Source of the DNA: Mycobacterium sp. 852013-50091_SCH5140682 | GTDB lineage: Bacteria; Actinomycetota; Actinomycetes; Mycobacteriales; Mycobacteriaceae | NCBI RefSeq assembly: GCF_001665685.1 | Contig: NZ_LZTB01000035.1 | Coordinates: 124,001 to 188,000 of the forward strand | DNA length: 64,000 nucleotides | Direction: 5' to 3' | Shown: in pieces, positions 44,974-52,431 of the stretch | How positions within the stretch are numbered: position 1 is the first letter of the stretch | Layout: every line of letters begins with the position of its first letter | The notes under the pieces: model-generated | Told to the model about the DNA's origin: nothing | What the model saw: the letters and a program-made list of their open reading frames with translations, nothing else | Databases searched by the model: none | Program-made: the position numbers and the translations under genes

Positions 44974-45749
44974 AGGTTCACCTTGATTCCTACGGCGGTC
45001 ATGAAGATGTTGATGACGAAGAGCGCGAGGAACGAGAAGACCACGGTCTCGTTCACCGCATTGCCGACACCTGCGGGGCCGCCGCCGACGGTTGTTCCCA
45101 TGTAGCAGGCGATCAGGCCGGCAGTCATCCCGAACAGGGTGGCTTTGATGAGTGAGACGACGACGTCACCAGCACCCGTGATGAGGGTGAGCCCGGCAAT
45201 GAACGCCCCGGGTGTGACGTGCTGGAAGAACACCGAGAACGCGAATCCGCCTGCAAGGCCGACAAGAATCACCAGTGACGACAACAGCAATGCCACCACT
45301 GTTGCCGCCAAGACGCGTGGGACGACCAGCGCCCGGATCGGGTCGATCCCCATCACGCGCTGAGCGTCCAATTCTTCACGGATGGTGCGCGCTCCAAGGT
45401 CTGCGCACATCGCCGTAGCGCCGGCGCCCGCGACGACGAGAACGGTAACGATCGGGCCGATCTGGGTTACCGCTCCCAACGCTGCACCGGTACCCGAGAA
45501 GTCGGCGGCACCGAACTCAGCCAAGAGCACGTTGAACGTGAACACTGTCAGGACTGTGAACGGAATCGACAACATCAGCGTCGGCAACAGCGACACCCGT
45601 GCCACGAACCACGACTGAAGGACGAATTCGCGCCAGGGAAACGGCGGATGAAAAGTCGCGACCGCAGTGTCGAGTGACATGGCGAAGAATCCACCGATGG
45701 CCCGCACCGGCTGCGCGGCATTACTGGTCTTGAACACCAAGCTCCTCAC
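44970..45749 (-). CDS. yrbEA: YrbE/MlaE-type permease A
   Basis: 259 residues, MlaE family. The coupling-helix loop is TIREELDAQRVMGIDPIRALVVPRVLA (about residues 135-161) and the tail GPAGVGNAVNETVVFSFLALFVIN matches its partner. The start is taken as GTG 45749, which has AGGAAA upstream; TTG 45740 and GTG 45737 are alternatives. First gene of the ten-gene mce operon. The upstream gap carries a copy of the shared operator. Confidence 0.93.
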   Translation of the reverse strand: MRSLVFKTSNAAQPVRAIGGFFAMSLDTAVATFHPPFPWREFVLQSWFVARVSLLPTLMLSIPFTVLTVFTFNVLLAEFGAADFSGTGAALGAVTQIGPIVTVLVVAGAGATAMCADLGARTIREELDAQRVMGIDPIRALVVPRVLAATVVALLLSSLVILVGLAGGFAFSVFFQHVTPGAFIAGLTLITGAGDVVVSLIKATLFGMTAGLIACYMGTTVGGGPAGVGNAVNETVVFSFLALFVINIFMTAVGIKVNL

Positions 45750-46140
45750 AGTTTCCTGTCAGTACGGCAATCACGAGCGGCTACGTCCCCCTGGCTCCAG
45801 TTCGCTGTAAACGGTCACGGTGCGCATCTCCCCCACCGCACGTCCGCGGGTCACATCGATGTTTCCGAGTGATGCGGCTCACGGATCGAATCAAAATTAA
45901 ACTAAAAACATCAAGTTTGAGCAAGGGTGGGATCCGCCCCCGCCCCCCGATCCGACCATCTGTGCAGGCCGCTCATCGTTTGACGTTGCCGTCAGAGATT
46001 TGAGCCATCGGCCGCATCCGACCAACTGCTTACCAGCACTAATTAGAATTTCGCGCCCACGCCGGACCGAGCCGGACGGACGCTATGACGCCGCTGGCGA
46101 CCACGCTGCTACCGAGATCACTCATCTCTCCCGCAAATTT
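45750..46140. other. Intergenic region between the mce operon and the SnoaL gene
   Basis: About 390 bases without a supportable gene. It includes the mce operon promoter region, an AT-rich stretch at 45886-45925 with a copy of the 16-bp element followed by CTAAAAACATCAAG, and a GC-rich remainder. I see no terminator or small RNA signal I would defend. Confidence 0.5.
45886..45901 (+). promoter_or_regulatory. Copy of the recurrent 16-bp element upstream of the mce operon
   Basis: TCGAATCAAAATTAAA, 136 bases before the yrbEA start. The outer arms match the shared element; the centre is CAAA rather than CTAG. It would tie transporter synthesis to the enzymes of the locus. Confidence 0.4.
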
Positions 46141-46156
46141 TTGAATACATGATAAA
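46141..46156 (+). promoter_or_regulatory. Copy of the recurrent 16-bp element touching the SnoaL start
   Basis: TTGAATACATGATAAA, ending eight bases before ATG 46165. The left arm is perfect and the right arm has one mismatch (ATAAA). No Shine-Dalgarno is visible between it and the ATG, so the transcript may be leaderless or nearly so, placing the element in the core promoter. Confidence 0.4.
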
Positions 46157-46164
46157 TTTTTTGG

Positions 46165-46620
46165 ATGACTACGAGTACCCCCCATCCCGCCGACGAAGGC
46201 TTCGCCGACGCATACGGCCGCGCTTGGAGCGAAGATCCCGAACTGCTTTGCATGTTCTTTGCCAGCGAAGGCGCCTACACCGATGTGGCTATGGGGGGCA
46301 CCTACGTTGGACGCCAGGGAATTCAGCGCTTTCACCGCTGGATGTTGAAGTTCTCCCCCGATTCATTGATCGAGTTCAGCCAGCCGGCAGTACAGGACGA
46401 CCGGGCGTACTACGAGTGGACCTGGAGCGGTTCAATCAACGGCCCGCTTCGCCTGCCCAGCGGCGATCAGGTCCATGCGTCGGGTCGCGAGTTCTCGGTC
46501 ACCGGCATCGCCGCCTGCCGGTTCGATCAGAACGGAAAACTGACGAGTCACCGTGATTATTGGGACGTCGGACTCTTGGTCGAGCAACTCGGGCAGTCGC
46601 TTGTTGTGAGAACTGCCTGA
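46165..46620 (+). CDS. SnoaL/NTF2-like protein
   Basis: 151 residues, a single SnoaL-like cone. DAYGRAWSEDPELLCMFFASEGAYTDVA (residues 14-41) and GIQRFHRWMLKFSPDS fit the family, as does the closing GKLTSHRDYWDVGLLVEQLG. Members act as polyketide cyclases, isomerases (ketosteroid isomerase-like) or epoxide hydrolases; an Asp and His facing the pocket are visible but catalytic assignment is not possible. It begins almost without a leader. Confidence 0.85.
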   Translation: MTTSTPHPADEGFADAYGRAWSEDPELLCMFFASEGAYTDVAMGGTYVGRQGIQRFHRWMLKFSPDSLIEFSQPAVQDDRAYYEWTWSGSINGPLRLPSGDQVHASGREFSVTGIAACRFDQNGKLTSHRDYWDVGLLVEQLGQSLVVRTA

Positions 46621-46729
46621 ACCGCATGCCAAATGGGGCGCAGCATCTGGGCGGATACACGCCAGCCCGCCCCGGTTCGCCGCACTCCCAGGCGAAGCTT
46701 CCGCAGGCGGTCGGACACTCCAGCAATAT

Positions 46730-46745
46730 TTGAATATTCATTAAA
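46730..46745 (+). promoter_or_regulatory. Copy of the recurrent 16-bp element upstream of the third kinase
   Basis: TTGAATATTCATTAAA, with both arms matching TTnAA...TTnAA and a central GAATATTC palindrome. It lies 70 bases before ATG 46816 and would control the kinase-ACAD-TetR unit. Confidence 0.45.
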
Positions 46746-46815
46746 TACTCATGCCAGACCTGCGCACAGCTCCCTCGCAGATGACGACATCGACCCGAGC
46801 AGAGGTGACACCGAT

Positions 46816-48009
46816 ATGACGACGAACGACACAGTGGCGACGATCGCCACAGCTGGGCGCATTGCTGCGTCCGTCGTCAGGGAAAGACTGCTGCCACGAC
46901 GCCGTCTCCTTGATCCCTCGACAGTGCCCTCGTCAGCTGAAGCCATCACCCCGGAGTGGTTGACAGCGGTGTTGTGCTCGCAAGTTCGCGGTGCACGGGT
47001 CGTCGGCATCACGGTGTCTAGCGGGGACAACGGCACGAGTGCACGACGGGCCCTCGTGGTGGACTACAACGACGCCGGCATGGCAGCTCGCCTGCCGACA
47101 AAGCTGTTCACGAAGTCAACGGCCACGATCGGTTCACGCATCCTGCTCGGGGTGACCGGCATCGCCGAGGGCGAATCGGTCTTCTATAACAACGTCCGTC
47201 AAGACCTGGCGCTGCGTAGCCCTCGTGCCTACTACTCAGGCTACGACGTCACACGTCATCGCTCTTTGGTGATCCTGGAGGACCTGACCGACCGTGGCTG
47301 GTCGTTTCCCGATCCTATGGCCAACGCTGTGCAGCGCAACGACGCCGAAGACATGGTTGCGCAGCTAGCCGTTTATCACGGTGCTCTGTGGGACAGCCCG
47401 CGATTCGCCACCGACCTGGCACCGCTACGTCCCGCCTATGACTGGCAGCAGAATCTGAACCGCAAGGTTGGTTTCGAAAAACGAACACTGACGGGCTTGC
47501 GACGGGCAGAAGGTGCTGTCGACACCCGGCTCTATAGCGAGCGGGACAAGTTGTATCCCGCGTTCATGCGGTCGCTGTTCCTGCACCGCTACGGCCCTTC
47601 AACGCTCCTACATCAAGATCTACACCTCGGGAACTGGCTGCGGGATGAGAACGGGCGCATGGGCCTGTACGACTGGCAGTGCGTCGCGAAAGGCCACTGG
47701 GCACTGGACTTCTCGTATGCCCTCGGCGCAACCCTGCCCACACAGAATCGCCGCGAGTGGCAGGAAGATCTGGTGCGGCTCTATCTGGAATGCCTTAGCG
47801 CCACCGGAGTGACCGACGTGCCATCGTTCGACCAAGCGTGGCTTGCCTACCGCCAACAGTCAATGCACGCGTTGGCCTTCGCACTCTTCACCTACGGCGG
47901 AAGCCGCTTCGAACCTGAACTCCAGCCGCGGGACTACACGCTGAACTCGATCGTACGTATCGCTGCGCATGCGACCGATCTGGAGTCGATCCAAGCTCTT
48001 ACCGACTGA
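46816..48009 (+). CDS. APH-like phosphotransferase
   Basis: 397 residues, the third kinase-fold protein of the window. The catalytic loop is LLHQDLHLGNWL (near residue 268), the metal motif is GLYDWQCVAKGHWALDFSYAL, and PTKLFTKST carries the strand lysine. AGAGGTG precedes ATG 46816. It is followed after 49 bases by an acyl-CoA dehydrogenase, the same kinase/ACAD neighbourhood as at 14451-19282, which supports phosphorylation of a hydroxyacyl intermediate rather than of an antibiotic. Confidence 0.85.
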   Translation: MTTNDTVATIATAGRIAASVVRERLLPRRRLLDPSTVPSSAEAITPEWLTAVLCSQVRGARVVGITVSSGDNGTSARRALVVDYNDAGMAARLPTKLFTKSTATIGSRILLGVTGIAEGESVFYNNVRQDLALRSPRAYYSGYDVTRHRSLVILEDLTDRGWSFPDPMANAVQRNDAEDMVAQLAVYHGALWDSPRFATDLAPLRPAYDWQQNLNRKVGFEKRTLTGLRRAEGAVDTRLYSERDKLYPAFMRSLFLHRYGPSTLLHQDLHLGNWLRDENGRMGLYDWQCVAKGHWALDFSYALGATLPTQNRREWQEDLVRLYLECLSATGVTDVPSFDQAWLAYRQQSMHALAFALFTYGGSRFEPELQPRDYTLNSIVRIAAHATDLESIQALTD

Positions 48010-48058
48010 ACGCCACCAACAGGCCCTTCTCGACTGATCCCTACATGGAGGTTGCACC

Positions 48059-49234
48059 TTGGACTCAACTGCATTCACTCTCACCCCCCGGCAGGAGGGG
48101 ATCGTTGAATCGGCACGGATGTTCGGTGAGAAGTGGGCACCTCACGCCACAGAGATCGACCGTAAAGACACCGCCCCAGTAAATGAGATGATCCGGGACA
48201 CTGTCGATCTCGGTTTGTCCGGCCTAACCATCCCAAAGAAATTCGGGGGGCGCGGTTACGATGCCATTGAGTTCGCACTCGCCGTCGAGCAGGCCTGCCG
48301 TTCGATGAAGTCGTGGATGGCAGGCGACATTCTGTTCGCCACGACATGTACCGGCCCGTCGGTCATCATGATGAGTGACAACAGCACGGCACACGCCAGA
48401 TATCTACCCAAGATTGCCTCAGGGCAGCGCACCGCCGCCATCGCTCTCTCCGAGCCCAAGTACGGTTCGGCTGTCACCGACATCGAGACCTCCGCGAGCC
48501 TCGACGGGGACGTGATCTGCATCAACGGATCGAAGCGATTCATCACCGGTGCACCGGATTACGATGTTTACGTCACCTTCGTGCGCTTGAACAACACTCC
48601 TGGCATGCGGGGCGTCGGTGCCGTCGTGGTGGACAAGGGCACCCCTGGTTTGTCGCTCGGAAATGGACCCGAATACATGGGTTCGCGCGGCTCGCCGCAC
48701 GGCGAGCTGTTCTTCGACGATTGCCGCGTTCCTCGCGAGAATCTGCTGATGGGTGAGGGTTCGTTCGCCCATCTCATGCAGGCCTTCAACATGGAGCGCC
48801 TGTACATCTCGGCGATGTGCCTCGGGCTGGCGCAAGGGGCATTCGACGAGGCTGTGACCTACTCCGACGAACGCGAACAATTCGGGCGACCGATAAATGA
48901 GTTTCAGGCCGTCTACCACATGATTGCCGAGATGTGGACGCAGATCGAATCCGTGCGCTACCTGACGTACAAGGCGGCGCTGACTGCTGAACGCGGCAAG
49001 TTTCCGAAGGCTCTCGATGTCTCGACGGCCAAACTCCACGCAGCCGATATGGGCCGCGACATCTGCTGGAAGGCCATGCAGGTCCTCGGCGGAAACGGTC
49101 TGGTCACCGGATTCCCGCCGGAGCGATGCTTCCGCGATGTCATCGTGTCCTCCATCGCGGGCGGAACCACTCAAGTGCTCAAGAACACCATCGCCGCCCA
49201 GGTTCTCGGGAAGCGGCTCAATCAGCGTGTGTGA
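48059..49234 (+). CDS. Acyl-CoA dehydrogenase (FadE-type)
   Basis: 391 residues. IALSEPKYGSAVTD is the flavin/substrate segment (near residue 128), REQFGRPINEFQ contacts FAD and QVLGGNGLVTG is the C-terminal motif. The standard catalytic Glu is absent (SIAGGTTQVLK); Glu246 in FNMERLYIS takes the isovaleryl-CoA-dehydrogenase position. TTG start with GGAGG eight bases before it. It probably forms an enoyl-CoA from a branched or cyclic acyl-CoA and pairs with the MaoC hydratase at 49956. Confidence 0.9.
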   Translation: MDSTAFTLTPRQEGIVESARMFGEKWAPHATEIDRKDTAPVNEMIRDTVDLGLSGLTIPKKFGGRGYDAIEFALAVEQACRSMKSWMAGDILFATTCTGPSVIMMSDNSTAHARYLPKIASGQRTAAIALSEPKYGSAVTDIETSASLDGDVICINGSKRFITGAPDYDVYVTFVRLNNTPGMRGVGAVVVDKGTPGLSLGNGPEYMGSRGSPHGELFFDDCRVPRENLLMGEGSFAHLMQAFNMERLYISAMCLGLAQGAFDEAVTYSDEREQFGRPINEFQAVYHMIAEMWTQIESVRYLTYKAALTAERGKFPKALDVSTAKLHAADMGRDICWKAMQVLGGNGLVTGFPPERCFRDVIVSSIAGGTTQVLKNTIAAQVLGKRLNQRV

Positions 49235-49276
49235 GCGGTGACCTCACAATCTCACCACTTCATGGAAGGTGAGCGG

Positions 49277-49939
49277 ATGTGCATCGACGACTGGGCCGAC
49301 TGTGCTCATCCGTCAGTCACACCAGCCGGTCTTAAGCGCCGCGAGGACATTCTGTGTGCCGCGACCCGTCTCTTCGCACATCGCGGGTACCAAGGCACGC
49401 GGGTGAGCGACATTGCGGCCGCCTCCGACGTCAACAAAGCGACGCTCTATCACTACTACCTCAGCAAGGCCAGCCTGCTGTACGACATCTTCCGACTAGC
49501 AGCGTCGGCGACGATGGCAGCGGTTGAGCTCGATCCGACCGTGAGACCGGTACAGGCCATTCACGAATGCACCGTGAACCTCCTGCGGATGGTGGCGCGA
49601 GATCCGCACGGTATGGCCGTGTATACAAAGGAAAGTCCGTTCATCGCCGAATGGCTCTCTGCCAAGCAAGTGGAAAGCATCCGATTTGCGGAAACCACCG
49701 TGTATCGACGCATCGCCGACATCATGGACCGCGGTGTCGCCGATGGATCCTTCCGTCCTTGCGACTCGCACATCTTGGCACTGGGATACCTGGGAATGAC
49801 TATTGGTTCGCACCGATGGCTCACACCGATTGACATCGACTCAGCCGACCGAATCGCCGATGAAATCGCGAGTACGTTCATCCGCGGCCTCACCCGACGT
49901 CTTGCAGATGATGCCGCATCGCAGGTCCGCAACGTCTGA
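49277..49939 (+). CDS. TetR-family regulator
   Basis: 220 residues. HTH region RVSDIAAASDVNKATLYHYYLSKASLLYDIF (about residues 44-74). A divergent C-terminal ligand domain includes YTKESPFIAEWLS and FIRGLTRRL. GGAAGG lies before ATG 49277; a GTG at 49238 is possible. It sits at the end of a unit that carries the shared palindromic element, and it is the only regulator inside the 12-51 kb catabolic region, so it is the best candidate for the protein that binds that element. Confidence 0.9.
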   Translation: MCIDDWADCAHPSVTPAGLKRREDILCAATRLFAHRGYQGTRVSDIAAASDVNKATLYHYYLSKASLLYDIFRLAASATMAAVELDPTVRPVQAIHECTVNLLRMVARDPHGMAVYTKESPFIAEWLSAKQVESIRFAETTVYRRIADIMDRGVADGSFRPCDSHILALGYLGMTIGSHRWLTPIDIDSADRIADEIASTFIRGLTRRLADDAASQVRNV

Positions 49940-49955
49940 CGTCACACCTGCGGAA

Positions 49956-50966
49956 TCAGAACATCAACGCGGTGAAGCGCCAATCCAGTACTTGCCGGTC
50001 TTTTTCCCCCGCCGCATCACTCGCGGCGAACACAACGGAACGAAGAGACAAGGTACCTCCGCGACCCTCAGGCAGTGGTGTCGCCGCTTCGATGTGCAAG
50101 TCGCTATACAGCGTGTCGCCTTCGTGTACAGGTCCGGTGTGATCACACGATGCCCACCGCAGGACACTGGCAAGATTGGGCAGCAGTCGGGTCGCCTGTG
50201 CCAGCGCGATTCCCATGGTATGACCGCCGTAGACCAGTCGACGCCCGCCGCTCCGCCAATCATGGTGAGTAGCAGCGATATTGAGACTCAACCGCGCCAG
50301 CTCCGGGGCGCTAGTCACAACATCGCCCGTGCTGCGCAACGCGCGACCCTCTAGGTCTGTGGTGAAATGCGGCCCGGGAACTCGAGCTCGGAAGACTTCG
50401 CCGTCCCAGTCACGGGACGGATCGGTGGCCACCTCTCCTGCGCCGATCGTTGACAGATCGTCGTGCCGGCCAGTCTCGCGCACCCCGGGTGATAGCGGCA
50501 GCATCGCGCAGCGATGAAAGTCGAGCACCAGCCGGTCATTCTGATCGGCAGTCGTCATTCGTAACGCGACAAGACCTGTCGGAGCACGTCCCTCCCGGAC
50601 TGAGTTCTGCTTCAAACCAACCACTTCAGTACGCGTGAAAAGTGAATCGCCGATCGCCGGAAATCGATGAAACGCAAGGCCGCGGTAGAACAGATTTGCT
50701 TTGACACGCTGGGTCGCCAACGTGCTCTGCCCGATCGCCACGTCGGTTACCAACGACGGGTGCGCGAGAGCATGTGAGCTTCCTGTCACTGCGGCGGCGA
50801 GCGGCACATCCAGGGCAAGCCGCATCCGATCACCCAGGATTGCCTGGTGCAGCGCAGCGGCTCCGTCAGTGAGCGTCATCGGCGGTGCGCTGTCGAAGAT
50901 CCGACCCACCCACATGTCATCGAAGTACGGACCGCCCGAAACATCAGCCTCGGCCTCGTTGCCCAT
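49956..50966 (-). CDS. Double-hot-dog MaoC-like dehydratase
   Basis: 336 residues with two MaoC-type hot-dog halves. The C-terminal half holds the catalytic block RLSLNIAATHHDWRSGGRRLVYGGHTMGIALAQ (near residues 213-245), in which His replaces the usual D/N pattern around HHDW. The N-terminal half has a TDGAAALHQ segment and is probably non-catalytic. The length matches mesaconyl-/itaconyl-type or fatty acyl two-domain hydratases. AAAGGA precedes the ATG. Convergent with the TetR gene (16 bases). Confidence 0.82.
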   Translation of the reverse strand: MGNEAEADVSGGPYFDDMWVGRIFDSAPPMTLTDGAAALHQAILGDRMRLALDVPLAAAVTGSSHALAHPSLVTDVAIGQSTLATQRVKANLFYRGLAFHRFPAIGDSLFTRTEVVGLKQNSVREGRAPTGLVALRMTTADQNDRLVLDFHRCAMLPLSPGVRETGRHDDLSTIGAGEVATDPSRDWDGEVFRARVPGPHFTTDLEGRALRSTGDVVTSAPELARLSLNIAATHHDWRSGGRRLVYGGHTMGIALAQATRLLPNLASVLRWASCDHTGPVHEGDTLYSDLHIEAATPLPEGRGGTLSLRSVVFAASDAAGEKDRQVLDWRFTALMF

Positions 50967-51036
50967 CGCAGTCCTTTCTGACGTACCAGGATGGCGAGCG
51001 TCACGACCCTTCAACAGCGACGCAATCACCCAAGAA

Positions 51037-51052
51037 TTGAATATAGATTAAA
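51037..51052 (+). promoter_or_regulatory. Strong copy of the recurrent 16-bp element
   Basis: TTGAATATAGATTAAA, one base from the ideal TTnAAnCTAGnTTnAA, 70 bases before the MaoC start on the opposite strand. It is the last copy I see going rightward; beyond it the locus changes character. Confidence 0.5.
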
Positions 51053-51227
51053 CGATGTTGCCAGTTTTTCCGGGGCAGGGTGAGGACTTCTTGTATCCAC
51101 ATCACCGCGCCGCCACCACCGCCAACAACAGCAGGCCGCCGGGAATCGTGGCTTACACGACAGCACAACAACGCCGAAATGACGGGGGAACAGCCCCGGG
51201 TTTAGTTGACTCGCGGGGGTGTGAATT

Positions 51228-51446
51228 TCAGGCCGCGGTTGCGACTGGTGTGTGGAGCAGTTCGAACTCTATCGGGGTGAACTTGCCGAGGGCGCGTTGC
51301 CGGCGGCGTCGGTGGCAGGTCCGCTCGTTCCAGGTGAGGATCGCGAGGCGTAGTTCGGCTAGGGTGGACCAGCGTTTCCGGTCGAGCACGTTGCGTTGCA
51401 GAAGTGCGAAGAAAGACTCCATAGCGGCGTTGTCACCGCATGCACC
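51228..51446 (-). pseudogene. IS3-family transposase remnant (C-terminus)
   Basis: About 70 codons in frame encode CGDNAAMESFFALLQRNVLD then WNERTCHRRRRQRALGKFTPIEFE, the C-terminal end of an IS3-type OrfB DDE integrase including the last catalytic Glu (MESFF). The upstream two thirds and OrfA are missing. A candidate element end with CCCCGGGTTTAGTTGAC lies near 51190-51215. The rest of 51053-51227 holds nothing else I recognise. Confidence 0.75.
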
Positions 51447-51489
51447 GGACTCCAGTTCATGATTCAGCTCACCGTTGACGGTGGTTCCG

Positions 51490-52428
51490 TCATCCCGGTA
51501 TCGGTAGGCCGGCGTCCTCGGCCAATAAACTCTGCACAATCGAGGTGGCCGCGAGCGAACCTGTCGCGATCGCCGAGGCTACCTGCGGCATTTGCGCACT
51601 GGCGTTGTCGCCGGCGGCGAAGACTCCGGGAACCGTTGTCCGGCAGAGCGCATCGATTGCGATAGGACTCGCCACCGCCGGCGTCGGCTCGCCGAATTCG
51701 ACCCCGAGCTGTTCAACCAACTGCGACCGCTGGTGCAGTGTCGTCGCGACGAGCAGCCCGCTGCGTGCCAGCCGGGTTCCGTCGGCGAACACGATGGCTT
51801 CCAATTCGCCATTGGTGGAGGCGAGTTCGGCAACGGGTCGCTCGTCGACCGCGACGCGTGCGGCGGCCAACTGCGATCGGGCATCACCATCGAGCTCCGC
51901 AGGTCCTCCAGTCAAGAGCACAACGTCGTCGCTCCATGCTCTGAGCAATACCGACGATTGCACTGCCCGCTTGCCGTTCGCCAATACCGCCAACGGTTGA
52001 TCGCGAACCTCCCAGCCGTGGCAGAACGGGCAGTGGAACACCGACCGCCCCCACAACTGCGCGAGCCCGGGCAGCGCAGGTGGCCGGTAGTCCATGCCAG
52101 CGGCCAGCAGTACCCGACGCGCGCGTTCGCGCCGACCGTCGGACAGGTCCAGTTCGAAGACATCGCCGGCACGCTCACCCGCCACCACCTCACCGGTCCA
52201 CACTTCGACGGACGGATAGGCGGCAATCTCCCGCCGCCCGGCCTCGTACAGCTCACCCGGCGGTCGGCCGTCGTGACCCAGCAACCCGCCGATGCCGTGG
52301 GCGGCCTGGTTGCTCGGCTGGCCTGCGTCGACCAGCAGCGTTCGCCGCCGCGCCCGGCCGAGTACCAGACCCGCGCTCAAGCCTGCGGCTCCGCCACCGA
52401 CGACGATGCAGTCCCATGTTGTGCTCAT
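51490..52428 (-). CDS. Thioredoxin-reductase-like FAD/NAD(P) oxidoreductase
   Basis: 312 residues. FAD loop GGGAAGLSAG (near residue 9), redox motif CPFCHGWE (near 130), second nucleotide-binding stretch, and VFAAGDNASAQMPQVASAIATGS near the end. GAGGAG lies before the ATG, inside the operon with MmpL. Similar proteins reduce disulfides or act as small flavoprotein oxidoreductases. The 3' end stops within 45 bases of the IS3 remnant, so the C-terminus may have been altered by the insertion. Confidence 0.87.
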   Translation of the reverse strand: MSTTWDCIVVGGGAAGLSAGLVLGRARRRTLLVDAGQPSNQAAHGIGGLLGHDGRPPGELYEAGRREIAAYPSVEVWTGEVVAGERAGDVFELDLSDGRRERARRVLLAAGMDYRPPALPGLAQLWGRSVFHCPFCHGWEVRDQPLAVLANGKRAVQSSVLLRAWSDDVVLLTGGPAELDGDARSQLAAARVAVDERPVAELASTNGELEAIVFADGTRLARSGLLVATTLHQRSQLVEQLGVEFGEPTPAVASPIAIDALCRTTVPGVFAAGDNASAQMPQVASAIATGSLAATSIVQSLLAEDAGLPIPG

Positions 52429-52431
52429 GAC

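Noticed and set aside
35105..45749. Assignment of the transporter to Mce4 (cholesterol import)
   Set aside because: The cholesterol-specific neighbours of mce4 are absent, and subunit numbering cannot be settled by reading alone.
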